Positions 1-12,191 of a stretch of 64,000 nucleotides of DNA are shown piece by piece (position 1 is the stretch's first letter; each line of letters begins with the position of its first letter). The notes below the pieces were generated by a model. It saw only the letters and a program-made list of their open reading frames with translations, did no database searches and had not been told where the DNA came from. The DNA is from Nicotiana tabacum. Lineage: Eukaryota; Streptophyta; Magnoliopsida; Solanales; Solanaceae. The stretch covers positions 44,463,348-44,527,347 of the forward strand of contig NC_134102.1 in assembly GCF_000715075.1 (NCBI RefSeq). Direction: 5' to 3'. A program made the translations under genes and the position numbers.

Positions 1-499
1 TACGGTGACACTCCTCCAGGAAACCCTGGGCATCATCTGTCGCCAATCCACTGAAAGTAGGAGGGTGGTACTTCTTGTACCTCTCAACTCTAAGCTGTTC
101 TTTCTCAGATGGTGCTGCCCTAACCACGAGCTGAACTGGGACCACAGGTTGTGTCGCGATGACACCTGGAACCTGACCAACATGAACTCGCTGCTCTAGA
201 GTGTAGGCGACGAGAGTCTGGGTTCCTCCCCCGGTCTGTGAAGTAGCTGGTGCAACCGGAATCAACCCCGTATGAGCCAATATACCAAACATGCTCAGGA
301 ACTGTGCTAAGATTTCTTGAAGTCCAGGGTTAACAGCAGGCGCCTCCGGTACCTGTCCCCCAACCGGAGTTACTGATGGCTCTTCAACTGTTGCTTTGGT
401 GGATGCTCTAGCTGCGACGCGTGCTCCTCTTCGGCCTCTGCCCCTAGCGACATCTGCTCCGGGGGCAGCGTCATCAGTAACTGTAACTCGTGTCCTCAT
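1..499 (-). CDS. Ty3/gypsy gag N-terminus, partial
   Basis: The frame opens with ATG at 499-497 and stays open to the window edge (about 166 codons). The start reads MRTRVTVTDDAAPG, followed by an Arg/Gly/Ala-rich stretch (RGRGRRGARVAARA), a Pro/Val/Gln-rich spacer, and then KYHPPTFSGLATDDAQGFLEE. That last run matches the start of the retrotransposon gag core domain, where 'PP.F.G...' and 'A..FL' are family hallmarks. Gag would form the virus-like particle. It lies 189 bases downstream (minus strand) of an initiator-Met-tRNA primer site and an LTR, so this is the 5' end of an element continuing left of the window. No stop or frameshift is seen, so it may be fairly young. The clade (Tekay/Del-like chromovirus) is inferred from the long LTR and primer site. 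Confidence 0.8.
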   Translation of the reverse strand, partial: MRTRVTVTDDAAPGADVARGRGRRGARVAARASTKATVEEPSVTPVGGQVPEAPAVNPGLQEILAQFLSMFGILAHTGLIPVAPATSQTGGGTQTLVAYTLEQRVHVGQVPGVIATQPVVPVQLVVRAAPSEKEQLRVERYKKYHPPTFSGLATDDAQGFLEECHR

Positions 500-702
500 G
501 GTCTGTGAGAGAATGGAATGATAAAAGCTTCAAACTTCGAGATCAATAAACTCACACGATAGGAATGAAGGAAGTGAAACTGTCCTAATAGTTCCGTAGC
601 CTCTCGAAGATAAGTATAAATGTCTCCGTAATGATCCGCAAGACTCAACTAAACTCGCTTATGACTCGTAGCACCTATGAACCAAGAGCTCTGATACCAA
701 CG
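500..702 (-). other. Untranslated leader between LTR and gag
   Basis: This stretch lies between the LTR end and the gag ATG on the minus strand. It holds the primer-binding site at its upstream end and no coding potential. Its sequence is closely similar in arrangement to the leaders at 21841-22048 and 30251-30420 (gag-start side), which helps define element boundaries. Confidence 0.6.
688..699 (-). other. Primer-binding site for tRNA-iMet
   Basis: On the minus strand this reads TGGTATCAGAGC, the standard plant retrotransposon primer site complementary to the 3' end of initiator methionine tRNA. It follows the LTR end after a few bases. This fixes the orientation (minus) and shows that the LTR at 703-4216 is a 5' LTR. 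Confidence 0.85.
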
Positions 703-1810
703 TGTCATGACCCAATTTTCCCTCCATTAGGTATCATGATGGCGCTTAGTCTTAGGGACTAGGTAAGCCTAACATTTACTGAATAACAATAATAATATAA
801 TAACATCTAATACAAAATTTACAATTCCCAAAAACGGCAGAACAAGTCATAAGCTCTACAGAGTTTATTACAATTTTCTAAATACAACCGTTTGAAATAA
901 AGTAAATAGTGTGAATACAAATCAGAACGTGACTCCAAAGCATGCGAACGCAGCAGCAGGTTTACCTTAAGTCTCTACAGCAACAATCTGCACAGCTAGC
1001 TAATGATCAGCTGACTTTAAAATACCTAGATCTACACAAAAATGTGCAGAAGTATAGTACGAGTACACCACGGCGGTACCAAGCAAGTATCAAGACTAAC
1101 CTCAGTAGAGTAGTGACGAGGAATAGTCAAGACACCTACTGGACTAAATAACCTGAACAAATGTAAGTATAGAAACAACAGAGTATGATATCTACATAAA
1201 GACAACGCGAAGTGGAAATTAATACGGTGATTGCAATAAGGAAGGAAAATAACAACTATTAGCGGAACACCATAATAATGACATAGAAGAATGAACGGAA
1301 ACACAGCCTAAATCCGATAATCACATTTAAAGAAAGGACAAGTAACAACTCAACAAAATGATAGCTTTCACACCAGGTTTTAGTCAATAAACTCCACGAG
1401 GTACCGAACCTCATACTATTCACAACTCACGGGTTCCAATACCTGAACCATAACACTTGGCATTCAGTGCCCTCATTACACTTCATAACCGCACTGACGA
1501 TTCACGTGCCAAATAGAGCCATTCTCATATAGAAGGCAAGTAAACAAGGGTGTTCATCTATACTCAACAATATCAATAAAACCTCTTAACCGATAAGAGT
1601 GTTCAACTATGTATATGCTTGTGCAAGTGTCCTAACATAGTTCATGCCCACTAGTAAGCACAGGAAAAGAAATGGACAACACATAGAATGTTTTCACACA
1701 ACTTTCCACAAGATAAAGCTCACACAGGTAAGTGTACCACTACACAAACATCAATAACAAGAATACCCCTAAGCCATCACAAGTCATCACAAATCAATCC
1801 CTGACACAAC

Positions 1811-1915
1811 CCACCTTGTCTCACCACGTGTGCAATAGTAAAGTAAATGCCCGCCTTGTCTCGCCACACGTGCATAATAATGTTCCCACCTTGTCTCGCC
1901 ACATGCGCAACCCAC

Positions 1916-2014
<99 letters not shown>

Positions 2015-2032
2015 CCTTGTCATGCCGCATGT
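1811..2032. repeat. LTR minisatellite plus (AC)n(AT)n microsatellite
   Basis: Four imperfect copies of a unit containing 'cttgtctcgccac(a)cgtgc' are seen at about 1811, 1846, 1884 and, after the microsatellite, 2014. An (AC)n run (about 1915-1951) and an (AT)n run (1951-2012) sit between copies three and four. They produce spurious Thr-His, Tyr-Ile and Cys-Val frames on both strands. Confidence 0.85.
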
Positions 2033-3439
2033 GAAAAAATCAATAGTAATAATAGCACGAAAGAAACCTCGTGCAACCCCATAACAACAACCACACGGCA
2101 GAAACCTCGTGCATCACAATAACAACAACCACATGGCAGAAACCTCGTGCATCACAATAACAACAACCGCATGGCAGAATCCTCGTGCATCACCACAATA
2201 AGTACAATAGCAACAATGACAACAATACAAGGTTACGACAATTAAGTCAACTCAAAAATTCCATAACTCAAAGAAACGGAGGAACTAATTCACAAGGAGT
2301 AGCCACAATAGAGAATGCTAGTCATAATAAGAACAACTCAGCAAGAAAGGAAATATTATGTAACAATGGTCTGCAATGTACAGTTCGGCAATGAGGGAGC
2401 TAACACAAGGCGAATAATTCCAAATAAGGACAAGTCAACTAAAATATAAGATATCTAACTTCTTTTAAGGTTGGAAAATTAAGAAAGAGATACAACAAAT
2501 ACAATTAGGGATAAGCAGCAGAAAGATGATCATAGCCTCAATTAAGGATGAACAATTACAGAAGGGATAATTATAACTACAAATAAAGATAAGCAGTTAG
2601 GAAAAATACAACATGGAAATAGAAGAGATAACAATTTCAGTTAAAGAACATATGAATCAAATGAACAACAAGAGTGGATCATGAAGCAATTAATTCTCAT
2701 TAAAGCAGGTAGAAGTGAAACTGGTAATTAAGAAGCCTAATCATAACGAGAACAACTGCATATTCAATGAAATACAAGGACTAAGAACCCTAAAAGACCA
2801 ATTTTCCATAAATAAGTCTGAACACGTACTCGTCACCTCGTGTACACGGACTACAATTAGCACAGAAGACTCAAATCCTAAGGTGTAGTTCCCCCATATG
2901 AAGTTAAGCAAGATACTTACCTTAAAAAAGACAGACCGACACTCAAAAATGAACTTCTCGGTGAAATGGCCTCCGGACGGCTCAAATCTAATCAAAATAA
3001 CTTCAAAGCACATATAAAACTCATAAGAAACTATTCCGGGTCATAAAGCCTCAATCTTTATCAAAACCTAAAAATCGACCCAAAAGTCTACCCCCGGGCC
3101 CGCACCTCGGAACCTGACAAATTTCACAAACCCCGAACACCCATTCCGATACGGGTTCAACCATACTAAAATTATCAAGTTCCGATACCATTTCGTCCCT
3201 CAAATCATGATTTTTCATTTTGAAATTTTTCTTCAAAAACCTCCATTTTCCTCAACTCAAAATACAAATTAAATGATAAAAATAAGGATAAAATCATGGA
3301 ATATAATAAATTCTAGGTGAAGAACACTTACCCAATCGATTTGCTTGAAAACCCACAAAGAAGCTCCCAAAACCGAGGTCTAAAACTCAAAATATGGAGA
3401 AAATGGCCAAACCCTCGACTTATATGATTCTGCCCAGGA

Positions 3440-3740
3440 TTTCTGCATTTGCAGACAAGGAAACGCATTTGCGCTCTCGCATGTGCGAGAAATAGTTCGC
3501 ATCTTCGAACGCAGATATCCAGGCCTGGATCCGCATTTGCGGAATTAAAGGCGCACCAACGGCCCCTCAGAAGCGCCAAAAGAAGCACAGAAGCGAGCTT
3601 CTTCGCAGATGCGATCGCTGGACCACAAAAGCGGCCTTCGAACCTGCGTGCTGGCCTCCGCAGAAGCGAGCGAGCCTCCAGGCCACCATGACTGCAGAAA
3701 CGACCACGCTCACGTAGAAGCGGAGCCGCACCTGTGCTCC
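3440..3740. repeat. CpG-rich palindromic block in LTR A
   Basis: Short units such as 'gcatttgcg', 'ctcgcatgtgcgag' and 'ttcgcatcttcgaacgca' are packed together in an otherwise AT-rich LTR. Equivalent blocks lie in the other LTRs of this window. Confidence 0.6.
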
Positions 3741-4216
3741 AAAGCGTCGCAGGTGCAAAAACACCAGAACTAGACTTGTTCAAAACCATGAAAACATCAA
3801 AAACTCGTCCGAAACACACCTGGGGTCACCTCTCGGAATCACATTCCGACCCCGATATCAAAAAGTCCACTTCCGGTCAAAATCTCCAAAAATTTGACTT
3901 TCGTCATTTCAAGCCTAAATTAGCTACAGACCTCAAATGCACAGTCCGGACACGCTCCTAAGTCAAAAATTACCAAACGAAGCTATTGCAATCATCCAAA
4001 ACCCATTCCGGAGCCGTTTACATAAAAGTAAAATTCCAGTCAACTCTTACCGCTTAAGCTTCCAAAACTTGAATCCTTATTCCGATTTGACTTCGAATCA
4101 TCCGATAATTGAATTTGACCACGCAAACAAGTCAATACTCATAATACGAAGCTACTCAGGTCCTTACACCACCGAACATGACTTAAATTCTCAAAATGAC
4201 CAATCGGGTCGTTACA

Positions 4217-6297
4217 GAGGTGGAAGAAAAAGTGGTGAAGTTTGTGTAAGTAGGGCCACGACTATAAAAAAGGTGCTTGTTGGAGGCAACCCAACTCTAG
4301 TGTTATTTTATATTTTTTATTGTGTTATTTTTGTAGTGTTATTTTTGTATTTTATAGGAGTAGCAACATGGAATCAAGCCAGTAGGCGTGTGCAAAAGCG
4401 AGCAGGTAGTTGGAACTAAGTGTGAGGTGCCCACACAAAGGACTATATCTGGGAGAAGTTTGAGTATCCCGTGAGCTGTTAATACTTCGGCTTTTGGCCT
4501 ACCAGGGAGTCTCTCTTACCCTCTTATTATTTATTGTATGCACTAAGGACAATGAATATTCTTAAGTGTAGAGTGTGGTGTCAGACTTTGATTTTTGTGG
4601 CATGTGCTTAATTGCTAGTGATATTTGTAATTAAATGATCACACTTATGGCCATTGTAATTATATAATTGTAGTCATTTTTTAGTAGATTAATCTCGTGT
4701 TTTCTTTAAACCACGAATCTTTTCCGAGATGCCATTTTCTTGAACTGGGTATTTTAGGTAGATTTTTTTTCAAACATTGCAAAGATTTGTGGACTTTGCC
4801 CAACAATGGATTACCTAGAGAGTTTTCTTGAGGGACTAAAGTCTAAAGAAAAATACAAAAAAATTTATTTTTTAACTGATAATGGAATGGGAAGAACTTG
4901 AACGTCTATGCTATTGACATGTTTTATATCGAGGCTTAGGTTCAGAGTATTTGAACTGAGTACTTTCGTCATGATCTTTATATTACATGCCTTGACAACA
5001 TATGTGGCTTTCTTTTGACGCTTAAGCTCATATGCTGACTCCTGTGATTACTTCCTAATTGTTGGAATTGTTATGATGACTATGCTTAGTTGTTTAACTT
5101 GAGAGTCGGGCATAAGCCATCCGGAGTGAGTCATGTACATTGTGTGATGTGAGGTCTTGATTACATTTTGTGCTATCATGTGTTAGTCTAGAACTTTCCC
5201 CGTATTAGTCGAAGCGAAATAAGTAAGCTTTGTGAATCTAGGAGATAATGTAGGCGTTTCTTTGATTGTCCATTGAGCTAGTATGCCACCATAAATAAAA
5301 TTATCCTTAGATAGCCCATTTGAGCCTATAAAACTTTTCTTTGGCATCCACATTACAAGTTGATTCCCTTTTTTGTTCTTAATCAAATCTTCTTGAACAT
5401 TTACCTCCGAAATCACTTAAGTCTCTAGAAGAGTAAGGTGAAAGTTGATGTAGCTTTTGAGTGGAACCATAAAAAGGCCAAAAAGTGCACGTATGTTTTG
5501 AAAGATCATTAGCTGGGCAGCCTAAATGGAGAGAGTGTTGAAAAAAAAAAGGTCATAGAAAATACAAAAAGGAAAATACACCTCCTATTCCTCTTATCCG
5601 GGCTAGTGAAATGCAAAGTTGTGCTTAGAGAGAAAGGCCAAATTGTACATGGTTTCGTGGCATTGCTTGAATTGGTCATGAAGAGTGTGTAGTTGAAAGT
5701 TAAGTGTAGTTTATTAAAGTGCTCAGGAGGGTTAGTCACTATACCCAAATATATCCTACCTATCTCTTAGCCTACATTACAACCTGAAAAGATCTAATTG
5801 ATCCTGGACTTTGCAAGCTTAGATTAGTAGAGACATACACTACGGGCAAGCCTATGGTACGACCTCGGGATGTACATGAATTTATTTGAGAGAGTGAGAG
5901 AATTCTTATGATTTTTATGTCCTTAAATTATACTTGAATGTATATTTTAGTGTGTGGACTAATTTCTATCTTTGATTTGTGGTGAGGGCACATGATTTAC
6001 AAAGGATTGGTAAAGTCCAGGCGCTTTGAGTTGGCACAAGAAGTGAGTTATAGTAGGGAATGTATTGGAGTCATATTTTGAGGTTAAAATGTTAGAAGAG
6101 TCATACAAATATTTTAAATAGTCTTGGCATGGGTCTAATTTTGAAGAAAGATCTCAATAGTTCTTATGCTTGATTCTAAGCGTTGATATAAACCATTATC
6201 ATTGGTGTGATACTCGAGTAAGTTTTGAAATGTGTTTCTTGCCTATGAGCTTAATGTTAAGTTGCTCAAGGATGACCAAGAGTTTAAGTGTGGGTGG
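4217..6297 (+). mobile_element. 3' internal remnant of an old gypsy element
   Basis: No intact gene is present. The stretch contains features I associate with non-coding 3' parts of Tat/Athila-like gypsy elements. These are a 'ggaggcaacccaac' motif near 4285, long T-rich spacer, and a purine-rich 'agtttaagtgtgggtggtga' just before 6298 that could be the polypurine tract. Short frames on the minus strand (about 5183-5416 and 5509-5748) resemble nothing I recognise. Element A appears inserted at its left end. The clade assignment is tentative. Confidence 0.4.
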
Positions 6298-7337
6298 TGA
6301 TAAAGGATAAAAAGTGCATGTCTTGAGTGTGTTTGTGTATTAATTCTTGTGTGAGTTGTGGGAGTTCTGTCACCACTTCAATTTTCCTACGTAGGATGTC
6401 ATGATGGCACCTAGTCCCTAAGACTAGGTAAGCCTAACATTCATGAAAAAATAACTGAAACAATAATTAAAGTCTCAAAAATCAGCAACTATATAAGATA
6501 AAAACTGCAACTCAGCATATACAACTCCCATAACCCGGCGAATACCACTCATAAGAAACTAAATAGTAGTATTGAATTGTCACGCCCCAAAACCGAGGAG
6601 CGCGACCGGCGCTCAACCGAGTGAACCCGACCGAGCAAGCCTATTAGATTTCACTCTACCCAAACTCATCCATGAATAGAGATAATACATATTATCATTA
6701 ATTAGACGAAAATGTGTTCATGTATACAATACCAAATCATTTCCAATAGTTTCATCATTTTTAAAGTCTCAAATGGACAAGTAATACATCCACAACATAA
6801 CATAGTTTGTCTTTCCCCAGAATCAATACACAACCCATATTATGTCTACAGAGCCTCGATAGATAATGAAGAGTACAATGATAATGCCAGCAACAAGGCC
6901 CCGGCTATACCTCAAACCGAATACACAAAGTACAAAAGATACATGACCCCGGGATGAAGTAGGGCTCACCAAGTTAGCTGGGAAGAAAGTGCACTGCTAT
7001 CACTGATCAATATCTCCTGCTGTGGGACCACCTGCATCCATTGAAAGATGCAGCGCCCCCGGCAAAAGGGACGTTAGTACCGTCGAATAGCACTAGTATG
7101 TATAACTAAATATCCTCTCAATAGAATGACAAATAATACAAGCAGGATTATCATAATGTCAATGGAAGCCTTAATCAACATCAAACCTCAATTTAGGATC
7201 AAGACAGTGTTCAAATTAATTTACATATCTCACATTGGGAGATTTTTAGTATCGATATACCATTGTCCACAATACCAGTACCATTATTCACCATACTAAT
7301 ACCGCTATTCACAAAACTAGTACCACCGTACTCTTAG

Positions 7338-7590
7338 CACGGAGTTCGATCACGACCCGATCGACTAGGCTATCTCAGTAGAGACATCAACCACAATTTC
7401 TCTCAGTATCAATACCACCATCTTTAACACGGAGTCCGATCACGACCCAATCGGCTAGGCTATCCATTAGGGACATCGACCACAATCACAATTTCAATTA
7501 CAATTTCCAGCACAATTACCACCATGTGTGCGGCATGGTGTCCGATCATGACCTGACCGGCTAGGATATCTTATTTAAGACATCAACCTT
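7338..7590. repeat. Three-copy minisatellite in LTR C
   Basis: Three imperfect copies (about 100 bp each, starting near 7338, 7429 and 7520) share 'cacggagtccgatcacgacc', then 'gatcggctaggctatc', then 'gggacatc.acc'. They lie within AC-rich spacer. Confidence 0.8.
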
Positions 7591-8614
7591 TTTATATCAA
7601 TCATCGCATTTCATATTACTTTCACATCTTTTCATTTCATTGGCACTAATGGCCATAATTATAAGGTCATTCTTGGCACGTTGCCCATATTCAGTATTTC
7701 ATGCTCACCTTATTAATTTCAAATACCATTATCATTATCAACAACAAATACAACTCAAATCAAGGTGTGTAGTACATATGTGAGCAATTTAGAGTCTAAG
7801 GCACATAGAGATATTTCACAAACTTTGGCATAATAGCCTTCATTTGAACTTGACTAAAAGTCGAAACATTATTAATGCACAACCCGTATTTTAACACATC
7901 CTCAATTGTTAACATAACATGAATAAAGCATTTAGAATGTTTGTTGAATATATATCTTTCAACCCAATCTTTCTCGGAAAGGCCAGTCTCATAATGAATC
8001 ACTCGGGACTTACATAATTTATATGAATATCGTGGGATTCAATCCTAAGAGAAGAGTTTAGCCAACATACCTCACTTGAGCTTCCTTACACTCTAAATAT
8101 TCCGAAATTCTTAGAAACTTCAATCTATTGTAGAAATATAACAAATTTAATCAAAATTAGGAAGATGATCATGGTTCGAGCTCATTTGAGCATTTTATCA
8201 AACATTAAGTGTGCATTAAGGTTCCAAGGTCCTTTTATGGAGAATTCCATCATCCCACAACCCAATCTTTACCATTTTCAGCTCAACAATCTTCCTACAC
8301 CTTTTGATAACACATGCATATAAAATAAACAACTCTCATGCCCACAAATTATCTTGCTAGTTACCCATTTTCAGAAAATTTTGAAATTAGGGTTTAGGGT
8401 ATAGAATCTTACCTCTAGGATGAATACCTAGTGAGCTTCCCTTCTTAATCTTCCAAAACTTGAGCAAGAATTGAAGAAAAATTATTGAAGAACACCTTCT
8501 CACTCTAGGGCACTCTCTCTCACTCTAGAATATCAGATTATGTCTCAAAAATAGCCCAAAGAGTGTATTTAACAAAATAGGATCGGGTTTTAAAAACCCA
8601 AAAATGGAGCTCCG

Positions 8615-8860
8615 GAATAAGGTATGCGATCGCATAACTGATATGCGGACCGCATATCGGTCGCATAATTGGTTACAAAATAGCCAAAAGAATTGTTTGT
8701 GTATGCGGTCACTATGCGATCCGCATAATTGTTATGCGGTCGCATAGTCGACCGCATAGTTGCTTCCAACTAACCCAAATTAACTGCCTCACTCTGCGGC
8801 CATTATGCGGTCCGCAGAGTGGTTCTGCGGTCACATAATGGACCGCAGAAGTGCACTTTT
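8615..8860. repeat. Cluster of 'tatgcggaccgcata' palindromes
   Basis: Many perfect or near-perfect short palindromes are packed here, such as 'tgcgatcgca', 'atgcggaccgcat', 'tatgcgatccgcata' and 'actatgcggtcgacc', followed by 'ctgcggtccgcag' variants. All are rich in CpG against an AT-rich background. A small frame on the minus strand (8712-8900) is a by-product. Confidence 0.85.
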
Positions 8861-11800
8861 CCGCCAAAAATTTTTCTTTACTTTTCGATGCATTATTCAA
8901 CCCAAAAATTCCGAATACGTAAGCCTAGTCCGGCACCATTAAATATTATTTTCTTTGCAAACTTTACTGGGTTTTACACTTAAGTACTTCAAAATTTTCC
9001 GGGGTGTTACATGAATAGTCCTATATATCAATGTCTATAAAATGATAAGGAAAACAAAATAATCTAGGTAGAGGGGGACTCTGAGGCTTGCGGACGCCGG
9101 CAGGTATACCTTGAAGTCTCCGAAGTAGGATCCCTTGCTAGTACCTGGGCTGGTAGGAGTTACCTGGATCTGCACAAAAAAATTTGCAGAAGCGTAGCAT
9201 GAGTACACCACAACGGTACCCAGTAAGTGCCAAGCCTAACCTCGGTAGAGTAGTGACGAGGTCAAGTCAAGGCCTTACTGGATTAAATAAGAAAAAATGT
9301 ACACGTGTATGGCAGTGTAGTAATGATAGCAATGAAATTGAAATAACAAATAACATATCAAGGTTAGCTACATGGAACGAAAGCAAATAGTGCAACACGG
9401 AGAAAACAAGGAATGGTATGCTAAGGAAAACAAAACAAAAAACATAAGTGAAGCAGTAGAGAAATACCAACAAGAGTCACTACCGAGGTACCGCCTCATA
9501 GTCTCAAATAACAAGTATAATTCACAATCATTCCTTATATCACCGCAGGATCCTTGCATTTAGTTTTTGAAAATTATTTTCCCTAAATAGCATTATGTGT
9601 TTTACCCTACCTTATCACACCGTATGACTTCTACTAGTTCCCCTACTATCCACGCGTATCAAGCCCACCTTATCTCACCGCATACATTTCAACCCCAAAA
9701 CCTTGTACAACCGCATGCGTATCAATATCACAACATAATACAAATCGCACCTCAAGTGCCCAATATCACAACTTGTCAAAGAAATCGACAATAACAATGT
9801 TTTCAAAATAAAGAGCTCGTGGCTCAACCACAATATACACAAGAGTCTCAACAATAACAACTGAAAGTGAATAACTTAACAGAATAGTATTTCTCAACTT
9901 AACACTTTGCCTCAATATGAATCACAGTCTTTATAACTCAATACCGACTTCATCAACAAGATATTCCAAGAATATCAACCTCAAGTAAAGAATTCACGGT
10001 TAAATAATGAACAAGGATTAGAGGAAACAACAACTTCAACTACCCATGTAGGACAATTAACAAATAAGAAATAAGACAAGCAGAGCATGTGAAGATAGAC
10101 TAGAAATGATGACTATAACATGTTAAGGCAACTCAATTAAGGAATGAAAGGAATCTACATAGCTAAAACCGGTAAATTTTCACATTTAGCCCGTGCACAC
10201 ACTCGTCACCTTGCGTACACAGCTTTCACACATCACAGTTATCACAAACAACACCAATCCTAAAGGGTAATTCCCCCACACAAAGTTAGGCAAGACACTT
10301 ACCTCAAATCACGCTAACTCAATCCACTAGTAGGTCTTTATCTTGATTATCCAACTCTGAACGGCTCGAATCTAGCCAAACAAACTTCATACTATAAACA
10401 TAAACTATAGGAAACTATTTCGAACAATAAAATTATGACCTTTGCAAAAAATAAAAAGTCAACTCAAAAGGTCAACTCGGGCCCACATCACAAAACCCGA
10501 CCAAAACTATAAAATCCGAACACCCATTTGATAACGAGTCCAACCATACAAGAATTACTCAAATCCGACCTCAAATCGCTTTTCCAAATCCTAAAATTTT
10601 AGCCTAAGAAGTTTTCCAATTTTTTTCCAAAATTTTCAACTCAAATCACAAATTAAATGATGAATTAACAATAGATTCGTGTAATTTAACCAAAACTGAG
10701 TTAGGATTTCTTACCCCCAATATTTTCCTTGAAACACTCCCGAACAATCACCACAAACCGAGCTTTCTAGGTCCAAAAATGGATTATGAAATCAAACCCT
10801 CGAAATAGGCCTTTTCTGCCCAGCGATTTCGGCTTTGCGGGCCTTTAGTTGCATTTGCCACGCCGTACCTGCGGAAAAACCATCGCAGGTGTGGATTCCA
10901 CTTAGGCCATCACTTTTCGCTTATGCGGAACAAACGTGTACCAGCGCATTTGCTTCTGTGGATAAAAGGTGCTTCTGCACACTCGCTCCTGCGGGTAAGG
11001 CCCACTTCTACGACAATAGACCAAGCCAGCCCTGTCTGTATCTGCGACCACTCCTCCGCACCTGCGGACTCGCGGATGAGGATATCTCCTCGCACCTGCG
11101 ACCCCAGCTGGGCAAAGCCATCTTCACTTCTGCGATCAGCTCCTCGCTTTTGCATGTCCGCACCAGCGGCCAAACCCTCTGGAGGTGCGATGACACCAGA
11201 ACATTAGTGGTTCAGCAATTGCACAGGTCCAAAATTATTCCGGATTCAATCCGAATCACACCCGGGGACCCCGTCCGAATATACCAACAAGTTCCAATAC
11301 ACATAACAGACCTAATCGAGGCAAAAAATCACATCAAACAACATCGATTCTACGAATCGCAACCCAATTCAAGCCTATGAAACTATGAACTTCCGAATTA
11401 AAAAAACTAATGTCGATTCATACCAAAACAACTCCGATTGACCTCAAACTTTACACACAAGTCATAAATGACATGGCATGCCTATTTTAACTTTTGAAAT
11501 CAGAATCTGACCCCGATATTAATAAAGTCAACTCCCGATCAAACTTTTCGAACTTCCAAACCTTCAACTTCCTAACTTTTGCCAATTCACACCAAAACGA
11601 CCTACGGACTTCCAAATCAACATCTAGACATGCTCTTAAATCCAAAACCACCATACGGAGCTATTGAAACCATCAAGACACACTTGTCTATACAAAAGCC
11701 AAATTACGGTCAACCCTTTCAACCTAAAGCTTCGCATTAGGGACTATATGTCCCATTTCACTCTGAAACTCCCCCAAAATCAAAACCCAGACACCCCAGC

Positions 11801-11999
11801 AAGTCCAGCAACCACAATATAACATATGGGAGGCAATAAATAGGGGATCGAGGCTAAAGTACTCAAAACGACCGGTCGGATCGTTACAAGTTCATATCAA
11901 TTTTGAATTAAAAATATGCTCATTACATGTTTCTTATGTGTAAGAACAAACTTGCGGGGAAAAGGATCAACTGGGAGAAAAATTGGTGAAAAAAGAGCT

Positions 12000-12126
12000 G
12001 AAAAGTTCCGCACAACAAAGCGAGGTTCACTTTACCAGTCCGGGACCGGAGCAGAAGAAATCAGAAAAGTCCAGGACAGCGAAGCGAGGTTCATTTCGCT
12101 AGACTAGGACCGAAGCAGAAAAAATC
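12000..12126. repeat. Two-copy tandem duplication in old LTR
   Basis: Two copies of about 63 bp lie at 12000-12062 and 12063-12126. They share 'gaaaagt.c', 'agcgaggttca.tt', 'gggaccg.agcag' and 'aaatca'. Confidence 0.7.
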
Positions 12127-12183
12127 AGCTTTTCCAATCCGAATTAGGAGAAGCCAAATTCGTCCCAACTAAACCCTAAACCA

Positions 12184-12191
12184 TATAAATA
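12184..12191 (+). promoter_or_regulatory. TATA box of old LTR
   Basis: TATAAATA lies in 'accatataaatatgagag', with a purine-rich leader downstream. It is consistent with a plus-strand LTR promoter of the remnant element. Confidence 0.4.

Larger units (their letters stand above)
703..4216 (-). repeat. 5' LTR of gypsy element A
   Basis: On the minus strand it begins TGTAACGACCCGATTGG at 4216 and ends GGGTCATGACA at 703, giving the canonical TG...CA termini. The length is about 3.5 kb, typical of long-LTR Solanaceae gypsy elements. Inside lie a microsatellite with a short tandem motif (1811-2032) and a GC-rich 'tgcgaa/ttcgca' block (3440-3740). The flanking bases at 4217-4221 (GAGGT) should be the target duplication, but its partner lies outside the window. 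Open frames inside the LTR (for example in 3328-3819) are by-products of the GC-rich block. Confidence 0.8.
6578..9011 (-). mobile_element. Solo LTR C nested in B, flanked by TGAAT
   Basis: The plus strand reads TGTCACGCCCCAAAACCGAG at 6578 and ends TTCCGGGGTGTTACA at 9011. Perfect TGAAT repeats flank it at 6573-6577 and 9012-9016. The 2434-bp unit has no coding interior, so it is a solo LTR, younger than B. The same family recurs on the plus strand at 61422-64000 (matching start 'aacaccc.ggaaaattttgaag'). It holds a three-copy minisatellite (7338-7590) and a palindrome block (8615-8860). Confidence 0.92.
6368..11888 (-). mobile_element. Solo LTR B, flanked by AGTTC duplication
   Basis: The plus strand reads TGTCACCACTTC at 6368 and ends GATCGTTACA at 11888. 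Perfect 5-bp direct repeats AGTTC flank it at 6363-6367 and 11889-11893. No internal domain is present, so it is a solo LTR left by LTR-LTR recombination of a minus-strand gypsy element. Removing the nested element (2434 bp plus 5 bp) leaves about 3.08 kb. It is related by eye to LTR A (same 'tcatgatggc.cctagtc' start region and same GTTACA end). The GC-rich block at 10835-11200 generates a spurious long frame. Confidence 0.9.

Noticed and set aside
1732..2122. Thr-His / Tyr-Ile / Cys-Val repeat frames on both strands
   Set aside because: Translations of the (AC)n(AT)n microsatellite.
3328..3819. 163-codon minus-strand frame
   Set aside because: Lies wholly in the GC-rich palindrome block of LTR A, and the overlapping frames on both strands are equally open. 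There is no domain.
7338..7590. CRISPR-like repeat-spacer array
   Set aside because: Three imperfect ~100-bp tandem units in a plant LTR; unequal repeats, no cas genes, eukaryotic context.
10835..11380. 181-codon plus-strand frame
   Set aside because: Antisense inside LTR B, caused by scarcity of stops in the GC-rich block.
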